The notes under the pieces: generated by a model
What the model was told of the DNA's origin: nothing
Database searches by the model: none
What the model saw: the letters and a program-made list of their open reading frames with translations, nothing else
From: an uncultured Alphaproteobacteria bacterium
Lineage (GTDB): Bacteria > Pseudomonadota > Alphaproteobacteria > RF32 > CAG-239
Assembly: GCA_934277545.1 (NCBI GenBank)
Contig: CAKQUG010000003.1
Location: forward strand, 124,001 to 188,000
Reading direction: 5' to 3'
Length of the DNA stretch: 64,000 bases
Program-made: the position numbers and the translations under genes
In this document: positions 26,292-36,460 of the stretch, in pieces
Position numbering within the stretch: position 1 is the first letter of the stretch
How the letters are laid out: the number at the start of each line of letters is the position of its first letter

Positions 26292-29200
26292 ATGCGGTTA
26301 AGTTGGCTGAAATTCACAAAATTTGCGGTGATAGCGCTTGTGGCGGCGGGGGCAAAAACGGCTCACGCTTATAATTTATCGCCGATTTCATTTGCGAATT
26401 TTTATCAGATTGCGGCGGAAGGCGATTTGCAGGGCTTAAAAAACGTGGAACACCGCGGTTTGAATTTGAATTCCACCAACCAAAACGGCGACACGGCGGT
26501 GTGCGTAGCTATTAAGCGCAAGGATTATTTAGCCTATAAAACGCTGATTCGCGCCGGAGCCAAAAGCAATCCGGATTGTGTGGAACGCATACCGGAATAC
26601 GCGCACAAAAACTTTTTAGCCAACTATAACCAAAAATACGCCGCGCCGAAAACGCCGATAAATTGGACTAAGAGCGGAACCGCGTTTGTGGTGGGCGGAG
26701 GCATTGCCGCCGGCGTGGTTGCTGCTGCCGGACTTGGCGGTGGCGGAGGCGGCGGAAGCAAAGGCGGCTCCGATGATTCCGGCGATACGTCCCCTTGTGC
26801 CATGAATCCATGCGCCGAGGGCTGTTATGAAAATTTGACCTGTCCCAGCGGTTATCAGTGCACGCAATATGAGTCCAAATGCAACAAAGGCTGCATCAAA
26901 TGCGAGCCGAAAGCCGAATGTGTAAACGTACCGGAATGTACTAAAGGCTGCTATAATGAGCTGACTTGCGGAGAGGGGTATCAGTGCGCCGCCATCAACA
27001 AATGCGGCGGCTGCGAACGCTGCGAGAAAAAGACCGAATGTCAGAAAAAACCATGCGCTCAGGGCTGCTATCGTGATTTGACCTGCGGCGAAGACAAGGT
27101 TTGCACTTCTAAAAACTCCTGCGGCGGCTGCGAAAAATGCGAATTGGTAATTCCGGACACGCCGGATACGTCTAACGCGCGCCACTGCTTAATTTATAAT
27201 ACTGCAACCAACTATTGCGACACCTGCCGCGATGGCTATACTTCGGTAAATGGCACCTGCCGCCTGGATAAGCCGGAAAACTGCTCAGAATACAGCTATG
27301 ATACCGAAAAATGCACCGAGTGCGAAAACGGCTATAAGCTGAGTTCTGACGGTCGAAAGTGTGAAAAAAACGGCAACAGCAGCGGCGACACCGGCACTTG
27401 CACCGCGGCGAACTATCCGCTGTCCGGCTGCCCGAGTACGGCATCAAAATGCGACAGCTGCACTCCGAAAGGCGCCAGTGCTCCGATATATAAAATCGTA
27501 ACCTGCAACACCGGCTATCAATTAAGCTCTGACAAAAAAAGCTGCGTGGCTATTCCGGCCGGAACCTGCACCGCGGCGAACTATCCGCTGACCAGCCAAC
27601 CGGCTAACGCGGTTTTTGAATCTTGCACTGACGGTTCAACAACCCGTTACAAAATTACCTCCTGCAATACTAACTATCAGCTGAGTTCCGACGGTAAATC
27701 GTGCGTGGCAAGCGATTCAACGGAAATCTGCACCGCGGCGAACTATCCGCTGACCAGCAAACCGGCTAACGCGGTTTTTGAATCTTGCACTGACGGTTCA
27801 ACCACTCGTTATAAAATTACTTCATGTAACGCTAATTATCAGCTGAGTTCTGACGGTAAATCGTGCGTGGCAAGTAGCTCATCTGAAATTTGCACCGCGG
27901 CGAACTATCCTCTGACCAGCGAGCCGGAGAACGCGGCATTTGAGTTTTGCGAAAACAGTGGCACGATACGCTATAAAATTACATCGTGCAATATAGGTTA
28001 TCAGCTGAGTGAAGATAAGTTGAGTTGTGTGCAAAGTTCATCATGCGATACTTCAGTGTATGATTTGACAGAATGTCCGGAGGGAACAATTTGTGAACGT
28101 TGCGTAGAACGAGAAAAAGTATATTATAAATTTACAGGATGTGTTGCCGGATATGAACAAACTGAAAATACTTGTAATTTGACAGCTATAAATGATGTAA
28201 CTTTACAAAACCTGACAACACCAACTTCAAATGATTATATTTCTTTAGATAAAGATAGTACTAAAACTGTATCAGCAGATAGCAACAATTTAAATAGCAA
28301 TTTTGATAATTTATCGACTGATGATACTTATAGGGAAGTTCAGACTATAGGAAATGTAATTTTTACAAATTTTTCTCATGATACAAATCCTACAAGTATA
28401 TTTAATTCTTATAATAAATCGTCTTATATAAAAGTGAATATAAATAAACAATCTCAAATAACATTTGATGATATAATTGGATTATCATTTGTATCGGATA
28501 GTACAAAGTTTATTGTCAATTCATACGGTGGTAATCAAGGCGTTATTACAATGAAAAATACATATAGTGGTTTTGGACAGGCTCTTTATGGAATTTTGCT
28601 TCCTGAGCGAGCAGCTACAATAGTTCAAGGATATAATGCTTATAATGGTGTTGGTGAAATAAATATCGAATCCACTACGGAAAATTCCAAAGTTAAGTTA
28701 ATTGGAATGGGAACAAAAAAATTTAACAGTAGTTCATATAGAAATGTTCTGATAAATTCTCAAGGTAGTATATCGGGAAAAATATCTATAACGGCAAAAG
28801 CTGGAACAGTGTATGGAATGAACGGTGCAAGTTTATTTAATGCCTATAGTGGAGATAATTATTCAACCACAGCCTCTATATCTTTAAAAAACAGTAATGG
28901 CGACGCAATAGGAATGTATGGTTTGGAAAATGGATTGATTGCAAATTCCTATATTGTGCAAGGCGCGTCTAGTAGTTTAGGGGCTATAACTATAGATAAT
29001 ATCGGAAATTCAATAGCTGCAACTGGTATAAAATCATCCACTGGTAGTGCAAGTAATGTTTTTAATTCTTATTCAAATGGGGGAAAAGGAGTAAGTGTAG
29101 GCAATATTGCAATTACCGGCAAAGGAATCGGAATTTCATCTTATGGAAATGGTTTGATTTTTAATGCTTATGCAAAAAACAGTTCTCAGGCAAATAAAGG

Positions 29201-32200
29201 AACCATCGAAATTACCGGTAACAGCGGTGTAGGAATAGAAAATAATGGTAGCGGCGCCATTTTCAATGCTTATCAATCAGGTGGAACTGGAACAACAACC
29301 GGTACTGTTACGATTAACGGCACTGGAGTTGGAATTGCAAATAACAATTCCGGCAGCGGTGTCATTTTCAACGGTTATGGTTCTAATGCAACTGGTAATA
29401 TAGAAATAAAATCAACTGACGCTGCCGCAGATGGGGTTGTTGTGGGGATGTATTCTGCTAGCAATGTTTCCGATAGCTATAATGGTTATAGTAAAGGAAA
29501 AGGCAACATAACAATTACTATGGCAAAACAAGTTAACGCCTTTAAGGACGATACAAAAGCAACAATATATGGAACTTATGGCCTTATTCATAATGGTTCC
29601 GACAATGGAGGGGTGGGAACTATAACAATTTCCGATACTGGACAAAATAATGTTATCGGAATGTATAACGGTTACAATCACAAAAGTTCAACAATTAATA
29701 TAGTAAGTTCGTTAAACTCCTCTCTTTTAACTGCTAAAGATGGTGTTACCGGTATTTTCAGCGATTTAATGCCTGCTATAAATAATGGTACAATAATCAT
29801 AACGATGAATGGTTCAGCTAAAGCAAGCGGCATAACTTCCAATAAATCAGTTGCTACATCGGAAGATTCTAAAATAACAATAAATTCAATAGTAGCAAAA
29901 ACTAATTCTAATTATGGAATATATCAATACTCTGACGGTGGAACGTATGGTGATGAAGTCGTGATTAATAATGGTGGAATTTACCTTAGTTTTAATAAAC
30001 TGACAGGGACAGGGTATGGAATATATTCATCAGGTTATATTCAGAATATCGGAGCAGTAAATGTTTATTATGCAAAGTATGGTTACGGACTTCATTCCTT
30101 GAATCCTAATAACAATACAAACAGCGGAAATGTAAAAATAAGTGCTTTAGGCGCTACCGGCTTAACAAATGTCAGTAATAAAGTCGGCGGACAAGTTACT
30201 CTTGAACAATTAACAGATTCTTCCGTTATAATGACAACATTAAGACCGGAAGGATATACAGATTTAATATCACTAACAAATGGTTCAAAAGAACATCCGG
30301 CTGTTAACAATACAGATATATCAAAAGGTTATATAACATTAAGTGTTGGAAGTACTGTATCTTCAGATTTTGTAGGCATAGGTATGAATTCTGATTCCGA
30401 CAATGTAAATATCTATAATTATGGTTTAATAGATTTAAACATGAGCACAAATGGAGAAAAAATAATCGGTATTTCTCATAATTATTCCGGAAACATAAAT
30501 AATGATGGTTATATAAAAATAAATTCCCTAAAAACAAACGCAGTGGGAATTCTCGGATCGAAAAGTACTAATATCATCAATAACAATAATATATATATAC
30601 GAGTAAATTATTCTTCTGCTATTGGAATTGAAGTTAATAACAATTCTTCAGTAACTAATAGCGGAAGAATAGAAATTAAAAGTAACGGATTAGGAAATAA
30701 AGCTGTCTATGGCATATATGGTATCAATAATAAAAATGATGAATATTTGGATGGTTCAGGAGTAATATTAAATAGTGGTAACATAGAAATAAGTGATGTT
30801 ACCGGTTGTAATGTCTATGGTATATATGCAGATCAATATAAAATAATAAACAAAGGCAATATAACTTTATCAGATGTGGATAAAAGCACCTCTTACGGTA
30901 TTTATGCTATAAATGGCTCTAAGGTTTATAACAGCGGGACGATAACCATCAACGACGAGTCCTATAACAAAAATGAAGCGGACGGCAAGTTTATTTATGT
31001 TGATGGAACTTCATCTATTGTTAATGACGGAGAAATAGCAACACCAACCGTTACCTTTAACACGGCGGCGATAGGCGGTGGAAAGTTCGTTATGGGTAAA
31101 AACGGAAAAATCAGAGCGCCGAAGGTAAAAGGCGATATTACCGCCGACGCCGAAATTACTTCAGGCGGATTTGACAAAACATATTCAAACAAAAACGCTT
31201 TTTCCGGCGACACCGGCGAGGTAAAGCTCAATTCCGGTTCGGCGCTGTTTGACGCCATCTTGAAAAACAACGACATTGTGATGACTATGAAAGATTTTGA
31301 CGAGGTTGTCGACGACAAGTCCCTCGCCGCGTATCTGCAGCGCAACTATGACGCCAAACGCAATGAACAGCTGTTTAATTCTCTCAAACTGCATGCCTCG
31401 GCAAACTCGCTGAACAGCTCGCTTAATCAGCAGCTTGGTTTCAGCCTGATTCCAAACTTTGCGCAAGAAAATATGAATGTGTTCCGCAGTCTATCCAATT
31501 TGGTTACCGACAATATGTTCTCACAGGATTTAACCAACGAGCGTATGATGGTTGGCTATGACTATTTGGGGCAAGACCGTTCAAGCAAAGGGCGAGTAAC
31601 CGGCTATGAAAACACCGCCAACAGCTCATATTTCTTGGCCGATACCAAGCTGAACAACCGTCAGCGCTTTGGTTTGGGCGTGGCGCTTACCCGCTTTAAT
31701 TCGGATTATGATGACGATTCCAGCCGCAAAGCCACTTTTGCTCAGGTTCTCGGCTCGTATATGCACGATTTCGGCAATCACTGGAAATACGCCGGCTTGC
31801 TGCGTGTAGGCTATGCCGACGGCGAATATAAACGCCAATCCGACCGCGAACGTATTGAAGGCGACACCAGCGATGTTTTATACGGCTTTAATAATGAATT
31901 ACGCTATAATTACGATTTGGGCTTTGTAACTTTGGAACCGCAGTTTGAACTGAACGCTTACGGTTACTATCAGCGCAAAATCAAGGAAGATGACGCTAAA
32001 ACCGACTCTCTGCTGCTGGACGGCACCAATAATCTGTCGGTAGAAAGCGGTGTCGGACTGTATGTCAGCAAAGAAAAGATTTACGGCGAAACGGAAGGCG
32101 AGGGCGAAACCGGACGCGTCAAAGCCCGCTTAGGCGGCAGCTATTACCGTGAATTGTCGCAGCCGTATCATTCCGTGCGCGCCCGAGTCCGCGATACCGA

Positions 32201-32369
32201 CGGCTATTATCTGATTGAAAGCACAGATATTTTTGACCGCAATAGAATGATTGTCCGCGCCGACATAACTTTCAACTGGAAAGCGCTGGAGTTCTATCTC
32301 CGCGGCAGTCAGTTCTTGGAAGATAAGCACACAACAGTAATCAACGCCGGTGTGAAATATAATTTCTAA
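26292..32369 (+). CDS. Giant autotransporter with ankyrin-like, Cys-rich and passenger segments
   Basis: A 2025-residue protein. Order: signal peptide (residues 1-26); one or two ankyrin-like units (NQNGDTAVCVAIKRKDYLAYKTLIRAGAK); a hydrophobic and Gly-rich stretch (about 125-155); a Cys-rich region (about 165-630) with EGCYENLTC-type and then CTAANYPLT-type repeats; a long Asn/Ser/Gly-rich passenger of short strands, likely a beta-helix (about 640-1600); and a C-terminal autotransporter barrel (about 1720-2025) ending VKYNF. The passenger DNA is much more AT-rich than both ends. The barrel would export the passenger to the surface, probably as an adhesin. Confidence 0.88.
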   Translation: MRLSWLKFTKFAVIALVAAGAKTAHAYNLSPISFANFYQIAAEGDLQGLKNVEHRGLNLNSTNQNGDTAVCVAIKRKDYLAYKTLIRAGAKSNPDCVERIPEYAHKNFLANYNQKYAAPKTPINWTKSGTAFVVGGGIAAGVVAAAGLGGGGGGGSKGGSDDSGDTSPCAMNPCAEGCYENLTCPSGYQCTQYESKCNKGCIKCEPKAECVNVPECTKGCYNELTCGEGYQCAAINKCGGCERCEKKTECQKKPCAQGCYRDLTCGEDKVCTSKNSCGGCEKCELVIPDTPDTSNARHCLIYNTATNYCDTCRDGYTSVNGTCRLDKPENCSEYSYDTEKCTECENGYKLSSDGRKCEKNGNSSGDTGTCTAANYPLSGCPSTASKCDSCTPKGASAPIYKIVTCNTGYQLSSDKKSCVAIPAGTCTAANYPLTSQPANAVFESCTDGSTTRYKITSCNTNYQLSSDGKSCVASDSTEICTAANYPLTSKPANAVFESCTDGSTTRYKITSCNANYQLSSDGKSCVASSSSEICTAANYPLTSEPENAAFEFCENSGTIRYKITSCNIGYQLSEDKLSCVQSSSCDTSVYDLTECPEGTICERCVEREKVYYKFTGCVAGYEQTENTCNLTAINDVTLQNLTTPTSNDYISLDKDSTKTVSADSNNLNSNFDNLSTDDTYREVQTIGNVIFTNFSHDTNPTSIFNSYNKSSYIKVNINKQSQITFDDIIGLSFVSDSTKFIVNSYGGNQGVITMKNTYSGFGQALYGILLPERAATIVQGYNAYNGVGEINIESTTENSKVKLIGMGTKKFNSSSYRNVLINSQGSISGKISITAKAGTVYGMNGASLFNAYSGDNYSTTASISLKNSNGDAIGMYGLENGLIANSYIVQGASSSLGAITIDNIGNSIAATGIKSSTGSASNVFNSYSNGGKGVSVGNIAITGKGIGISSYGNGLIFNAYAKNSSQANKGTIEITGNSGVGIENNGSGAIFNAYQSGGTGTTTGTVTINGTGVGIANNNSGSGVIFNGYGSNATGNIEIKSTDAAADGVVVGMYSASNVSDSYNGYSKGKGNITITMAKQVNAFKDDTKATIYGTYGLIHNGSDNGGVGTITISDTGQNNVIGMYNGYNHKSSTINIVSSLNSSLLTAKDGVTGIFSDLMPAINNGTIIITMNGSAKASGITSNKSVATSEDSKITINSIVAKTNSNYGIYQYSDGGTYGDEVVINNGGIYLSFNKLTGTGYGIYSSGYIQNIGAVNVYYAKYGYGLHSLNPNNNTNSGNVKISALGATGLTNVSNKVGGQVTLEQLTDSSVIMTTLRPEGYTDLISLTNGSKEHPAVNNTDISKGYITLSVGSTVSSDFVGIGMNSDSDNVNIYNYGLIDLNMSTNGEKIIGISHNYSGNINNDGYIKINSLKTNAVGILGSKSTNIINNNNIYIRVNYSSAIGIEVNNNSSVTNSGRIEIKSNGLGNKAVYGIYGINNKNDEYLDGSGVILNSGNIEISDVTGCNVYGIYADQYKIINKGNITLSDVDKSTSYGIYAINGSKVYNSGTITINDESYNKNEADGKFIYVDGTSSIVNDGEIATPTVTFNTAAIGGGKFVMGKNGKIRAPKVKGDITADAEITSGGFDKTYSNKNAFSGDTGEVKLNSGSALFDAILKNNDIVMTMKDFDEVVDDKSLAAYLQRNYDAKRNEQLFNSLKLHASANSLNSSLNQQLGFSLIPNFAQENMNVFRSLSNLVTDNMFSQDLTNERMMVGYDYLGQDRSSKGRVTGYENTANSSYFLADTKLNNRQRFGLGVALTRFNSDYDDDSSRKATFAQVLGSYMHDFGNHWKYAGLLRVGYADGEYKRQSDRERIEGDTSDVLYGFNNELRYNYDLGFVTLEPQFELNAYGYYQRKIKEDDAKTDSLLLDGTNNLSVESGVGLYVSKEKIYGETEGEGETGRVKARLGGSYYRELSQPYHSVRARVRDTDGYYLIESTDIFDRNRMIVRADITFNWKALEFYLRGSQFLEDKHTTVINAGVKYNF
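27399..28032 (+). repeat. Imperfect tandem Cys-rich coding repeats in the autotransporter
   Basis: Four copies of about 160 bp begin with the codons for CTAANYPL and continue through SCTDGSTTRYKITSCN and YQLSSDGKSCV, with six or so cysteines per unit. Copies 2 and 3 are almost identical. They predict small disulfide-bonded modules and a hot spot for unequal recombination. Confidence 0.8.
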
Positions 32370-32420
32370 TTCCGGCGCTGACGCTGATTATGTGAAGATG
32401 TAAGAGCTTTCGGGCGGTTG

Positions 32421-33608
32421 CTATTTGAGCTCGGCAAAAGGCTCCAGCACCCGCGGCAACACGCCTTTAAGTTCGGAAATGCAAACTCCGTAATTTGTGA
32501 TGGCGACACCGGCTTGTTCGCATTTATAAATGCGTGATAAAATTTCTTTACGGTTAATCGCGCAGCCGCCGCATTGAATAACCAATTTATAGTCTTGCAG
32601 ATTTGTGGCAAAATCGCAGCCGCTGACATAATCTATTTGTAGATTTTTACCGGTTTTCTTTTTGAGCCAATTCGGAATTTTTACACGTCCGATGTCATCT
32701 TCAACCGCGTGGTGGGTGCAAGATTCTGCAATCAGAATTTTGTCGCCGTCCTGCAATTTATCTATCATGGCCGCGCCTTTGACCATTTTTTGCAAATCGC
32801 CCTTAAAACGCGCCATCAAAATGGAAAAAGTCGTGCATTTAATATCTGCCGGTGTTTCGGCGACCATTTTATCAACTACCTGCGAATCGCAAACCACCAA
32901 AGCCGGCGGATTTTTAAAGTTTTGCAGTACCGTCTGATAGTCGTTTTCTTTGACAACCAGCACATTTTGTTCATGATCCAAACAATCGCGTATAGCTTGT
33001 ACCTGCGGCATAATCAAGCGTCCTTTAGGTGCTTCATAGTCAATAGGAATAATCATTACCACAGTGCTGTGAGCAGGCGCCAAATCGCCAAGCAGCGGAC
33101 GGCTGTTTATAAAATCTTCGGGGCAGACTTTAATCAACGCCGCTTTAAGCTCGTTCAGCACTTTATCGCGGGAATTTTTATCCATAGCATTGATAATTAT
33201 TCCGTCTGTTGCCGTGATGTTATATTTATCAGCTTTGTTATAGACTTTTATCAGCGGAATTTTATGCTGAACGGCGAGGGCGATTATTTGTTTTTCTTCA
33301 GCGCCGATTTTATCGCCTTCGCAGACCAAAATGGCAATATCGGCACGGTCAAGAGCTTTTATGGTTTTTTCTAAGCGTTGCTCTGAAAGTTTCGTGTTAT
33401 CGCCAAAACCTGCGGTGTCCAGCCACAAAACCGGTCCCAGAGGCAAAAGCTCCTGCGCTTTTTCCACCACATCGGTTGTTGTTCCGGCAATGTCAGAAAT
33501 TATGGATGTTTTTTGGCCGGTTACCAAGTTCAAAAAGCTCGATTTACCGGCGTTTACACGTCCGAAAATGGCAATTTGCAAGCGTAATGATTTTGGGGTG
33601 CTTTGCAT
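32421..33608 (-). CDS. hydF: [FeFe]-hydrogenase H-cluster maturation GTPase HydF
   Basis: A 395-residue protein. The N-terminal GTPase domain has G1 GRVNAGKSS, G2 with TTTDVV, G3 DTAG and G4 NKAD. The C-terminal cluster domain has SCTHH and, about 47 residues on, QCGGCAINR, fitting the C-x-H...C-x2-C pattern of HydF. HydF is the scaffold that hands the diiron subcluster to apo-hydrogenase, working with radical-SAM enzymes HydE and HydG. Neither these nor a hydrogenase is in the window. It abuts a TatD-family gene on the same strand (3-nt gap). Confidence 0.93.
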   Translation of the reverse strand: MQSTPKSLRLQIAIFGRVNAGKSSFLNLVTGQKTSIISDIAGTTTDVVEKAQELLPLGPVLWLDTAGFGDNTKLSEQRLEKTIKALDRADIAILVCEGDKIGAEEKQIIALAVQHKIPLIKVYNKADKYNITATDGIIINAMDKNSRDKVLNELKAALIKVCPEDFINSRPLLGDLAPAHSTVVMIIPIDYEAPKGRLIMPQVQAIRDCLDHEQNVLVVKENDYQTVLQNFKNPPALVVCDSQVVDKMVAETPADIKCTTFSILMARFKGDLQKMVKGAAMIDKLQDGDKILIAESCTHHAVEDDIGRVKIPNWLKKKTGKNLQIDYVSGCDFATNLQDYKLVIQCGGCAINRKEILSRIYKCEQAGVAITNYGVCISELKGVLPRVLEPFAELK

Positions 33609-33611
33609 TTT

Positions 33612-34361
33612 TTATTCTCCTTTATCTTCTTTAAAAGTCCGCCAGTTAGCGGCGATAATTTCTGAAAAATCTTTTGTTGTCAATTCAAAAACTGCGGCGA
33701 TTTTTTCTGCCAGCAGCGGCAGGTTTTGCGGCAGAGATGGCAAATTTTTATGTCCGGATTGATACGGTCCGTCAGTTTCTAAAAGCAGTTGCTGAATATT
33801 AAGACGGCGTAGTAAATTTTCGTAGTTTTTTTTGCGTAAAATTGAAAAATTTAACCCCAAATAAAAGCCGTGCTTCTGCAGCTCTTTTCCCCATTCTGCC
33901 GAACCGGTGAATGAATGAAAAATGGTTTTTGCCGGTAGCTCAGAAAGCAGCGGACGTAAAATTTTATCGGCTTTTACGGCGTGTATAATCAGCGGACGTT
34001 GATATTTTTGCGCCAAAGCAATTTGCTTTTGCAAAATTTCAAGTTGCTTGTCGGTGTTGGGATTTTTCAGCCGGTCAATTCCGCATTCTCCCAGCCAAAG
34101 TTGAGAATTTTGCTGCAACAGATTTTCCAAACGTTCCGACCAATCGGCCTTGATTTCGGTAATATACCACGGATGTATGCCGATAGCCGGAATAATTCCT
34201 GTAAATTCAGCGGCAATGTCCAGCACTTTTTGCCAATCTGTTGGGTGTGAGGACGCGTTAACAAATTCGCACACATTGTTTTTGTTGGCGTTTGTTACTA
34301 TATTTTTAACATCTGCGGGATTATAATCTTGCAAATGAATATGTATGTCGGCGTAAATCAT
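33612..34361 (-). CDS. TatD-family metal-dependent hydrolase
   Basis: A 249-residue protein. The metal-binding motif is DIHIHLQDY near the N-terminus, then GIHPWY, LGECGID, IIHAVKA, FHSFTGS and LLETDGPY, the usual series for the amidohydrolase-fold TatD family (nuclease or other phosphoesterase). It is first in a two-gene operon with hydF and divergent from alr. The substrate is not shown by the sequence. Confidence 0.85.
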   Translation of the reverse strand: MIYADIHIHLQDYNPADVKNIVTNANKNNVCEFVNASSHPTDWQKVLDIAAEFTGIIPAIGIHPWYITEIKADWSERLENLLQQNSQLWLGECGIDRLKNPNTDKQLEILQKQIALAQKYQRPLIIHAVKADKILRPLLSELPAKTIFHSFTGSAEWGKELQKHGFYLGLNFSILRKKNYENLLRRLNIQQLLLETDGPYQSGHKNLPSLPQNLPLLAEKIAAVFELTTKDFSEIIAANWRTFKEDKGE

Positions 34362-34400
34362 GTTTAAAAGCCTTTTAACTATAGGGAGATAATAGCAATT

Positions 34401-35495
34401 ATGAGTATTTTTACAAGACCTGTTTTACAAATAAATTTAGATAATTTAGCGGCTAACTATAAAAAGTTATGTGAAATTGCGTATCCGGCGATTGCCGCTG
34501 CGGTTGTAAAAGACAATGCCTATGGTTTGGGCGCCGAAATGGTGGCGGAAACCTTGTATAATAAAGCGGATTGCCGTAACTTTTTTGTGGCGCATGCGAT
34601 AGAAGGCGAGCGAATCGCCTCATTAGTGCCGGAGGCTAAAATATTTGTGTTGCAAGGAATTGGCGATGACAGTCTGGAACTTTTTGAAAAATATAAACTG
34701 ATTCCGGTTATTGCCTCGCCGGAAATGCTGCAATTTTGGAAAGAGCATGAAATTAAAGGCGTAAAACCGGTTATTCAGGTAGAAACAGGGCTTAATCGTT
34801 TGGGTTTCCGTTTGGAAGACTTGGATAAACTGAACGCCGAAGATTTGAAGATGTTTTCTTATGTGCTGAGCCATTTGGCTTGCGGCGACGAAAAAGACCA
34901 TTTTATGAATCAGCATCAACTGGATAATTTCAATTTTATCCGCCAGCAATATTTTCCTAAACTTCCGGCCACATTGTCGGCGTCGGACGGGGCGTTTCTC
35001 GGCGCTGATTTTTGCTGCGATATGGTGCGTTTGGGCGCGGCTATATATGGTATAAACACGGCGCCTTACCGTTTGAATCAGATGAAAAATATTATAACAG
35101 TAAAAGCTCCGGTTTTGCAGATTGCAAATTTACCGAAAGGAGATTTTGTGGGCTATTCGGCAACTTATCGGGCGGCGACAAACCGGAAAATCGCCATTGT
35201 TTCGATTGGTTACGGCGATGGGCTGCCGCGTTCGCTGTCTAATGTCGGCAAGGTGTTTTTCAATGTGTGCGGCAAGTGGAATGAAGCGCGCATTATCGGC
35301 AGAGTTTCGATGGATAACGTAATTTGCGACATTACAGGCATAGATAATCTGCAGGTCGGAGATTGGGGATATTTGGTGTTTGACGAATATACACTAGATG
35401 ATATTGCCCGCGACGCCGGAACAATCAGCTATGAAGTGTTGTCGCGGCTTGGTAAAAATCCACGTTTTGTGCGTGAAATTTTGCCGGCAAAATAA
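34401..35495 (+). CDS. alr: Alanine racemase
   Basis: A 364-residue PLP enzyme making D-alanine for peptidoglycan. The N-terminal barrel carries the PLP-lysine motif AAVVKDNAYGLG (about residue 38). The C-terminal domain has the catalytic Tyr region IVSIGYGDGLPRS and RVSMDNVICDITG. The length is typical. It begins 39 nt from the divergent TatD-family gene. An ATAAATCA hairpin follows the stop. Confidence 0.93.
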   Translation: MSIFTRPVLQINLDNLAANYKKLCEIAYPAIAAAVVKDNAYGLGAEMVAETLYNKADCRNFFVAHAIEGERIASLVPEAKIFVLQGIGDDSLELFEKYKLIPVIASPEMLQFWKEHEIKGVKPVIQVETGLNRLGFRLEDLDKLNAEDLKMFSYVLSHLACGDEKDHFMNQHQLDNFNFIRQQYFPKLPATLSASDGAFLGADFCCDMVRLGAAIYGINTAPYRLNQMKNIITVKAPVLQIANLPKGDFVGYSATYRAATNRKIAIVSIGYGDGLPRSLSNVGKVFFNVCGKWNEARIIGRVSMDNVICDITGIDNLQVGDWGYLVFDEYTLDDIARDAGTISYEVLSRLGKNPRFVREILPAK

Positions 35496-35507
35496 AAAAA
35501 TCTACCG

Positions 35508-35532
35508 ATAAATCAAAAAACTGTTGATTTAT
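35508..35532 (+). terminator. Weak hairpin after alr
   Basis: ATAAATCA and TGATTTAT pair across a 9-nt loop. The T-run is poor, so termination is uncertain. Confidence 0.4.
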
Positions 35533-35618
35533 TTATTAAAAAGGTTTTCTTATGTTAAAGATGTGTTACAGTCATCTAAATTTATGTTAATTTTAATTTG
35601 TATTTTAGGAAGTATGAA

Positions 35619-35903
35619 ATGAAAACTATTACCCGTATCAGCATTACTGAAGCAATCTATGAAGAAATCGGCTTGTCCCGTAAAGATTCCGGCGATGTTT
35701 TGGATATGATTTTAGATGAAATCAGAGATGAATTGGTTAGTGGGCAGGATGTGAAAATTTCTTCGTTCGGCACTTTCAGCCTGCGTAAGAAAAACGCTCG
35801 TATCGGTCGTAACCCGAAAACCGGTAAAGAAGCAGAAATTACTCCGAGAACGGTTATTTCTTTCAAACCTTCGCAAATTTTAAGAAAGGCTGTCAACGCT
35901 TAA
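35619..35903 (+). CDS. ihfA: Integration host factor alpha subunit
   Basis: A 94-residue HU/IHF-family protein beginning MKTITRISITEAIYEEIGLS. It has the arm motif KISSFGTFSLRKKNARIGRNP, with GKEAEITPRTVISFKPS after it. ATG 35619 is chosen for its AGGAAG site; the frame's earlier start adds seven unlikely residues. IHF bends DNA at specific sites as a heterodimer. ihfA followed by a MerR gene, as here, is a common alphaproteobacterial arrangement. Confidence 0.9.
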   Translation: MKTITRISITEAIYEEIGLSRKDSGDVLDMILDEIRDELVSGQDVKISSFGTFSLRKKNARIGRNPKTGKEAEITPRTVISFKPSQILRKAVNA

Positions 35904-35927
35904 TAAGTGAGGGCGGGTATTGCGCTT

Positions 35928-36368
35928 ATGGTTGTGGTGAACAAATCTAAATCTGCTTTTAGAACAATTGCCGAAGTGGCGGATGAATTGGGTGTAGCTA
36001 CTCATGTTTTGCGCTTTTGGGAAACTAAGTTCGCCCAAATTAAGCCGATGAAAGCCAGCGGCGGCCGTCGCTATTATCGTCCTGATGATGTTGAAGTTTT
36101 AAAGCTGATAAAAAATCTGCTTTATGGCAACCGTTATACCATTGAAGGAGCACAGCGCCTGATTAAAGAAAAGGGCTTGAAGAATCTTTTGGGGGAAGAA
36201 GAAATTCAAAAAGATTTTTTTGAAGAGGAAGAACCTGATTTGCCTTTGGGGCTTGAGCCTTTGCCGCGTAAAGTTGAAGAGCCGGAATTGCCTCCGGTGG
36301 ATTTGTCGCCGATTTGCGACGCAATCAGCGAGTTGCGCGCCTTGCAGCAAAAGTTGAAAAATTTATAA
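35928..36368 (+). CDS. MerR-family transcriptional regulator
   Basis: About 146 residues. The N-terminal MerR helix-turn-helix reads FRTIAEVADELGVATHVLRFWE followed by GGRRYYRPDDVEVLKLIKNLL (residue order fits the canonical wing). The C-terminal half is acidic and proline-rich and then helical, with no Cys-rich metal site. Start candidates are ATG 35928 and an upstream GTG at 35907; none has a strong ribosome site. It follows ihfA closely and ends at a shared hairpin terminator. Confidence 0.85.
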   Translation: MVVVNKSKSAFRTIAEVADELGVATHVLRFWETKFAQIKPMKASGGRRYYRPDDVEVLKLIKNLLYGNRYTIEGAQRLIKEKGLKNLLGEEEIQKDFFEEEEPDLPLGLEPLPRKVEEPELPPVDLSPICDAISELRALQQKLKNL

Positions 36369-36385
36369 AAATATTTAGATTACAC

Positions 36386-36427
36386 AAAAAAACTCCGCTT
36401 ATCGTGAAAGATAAACGGAATTTTTTT
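36386..36427. terminator. Hairpin terminator, copy A of the array
   Basis: CTCCGCTTATC and GATAAACGGA form the stem with GTGAAA in the loop, flanked by A-runs and T-runs. It can stop merR on the plus strand and cassette gene A on the minus strand. Near-identical copies occur at 37087, 37708 and 38345. Confidence 0.8.
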
Positions 36428-36460
36428 ATTATCTGCTATTTAGTAAAAAGACCTGTTCTT

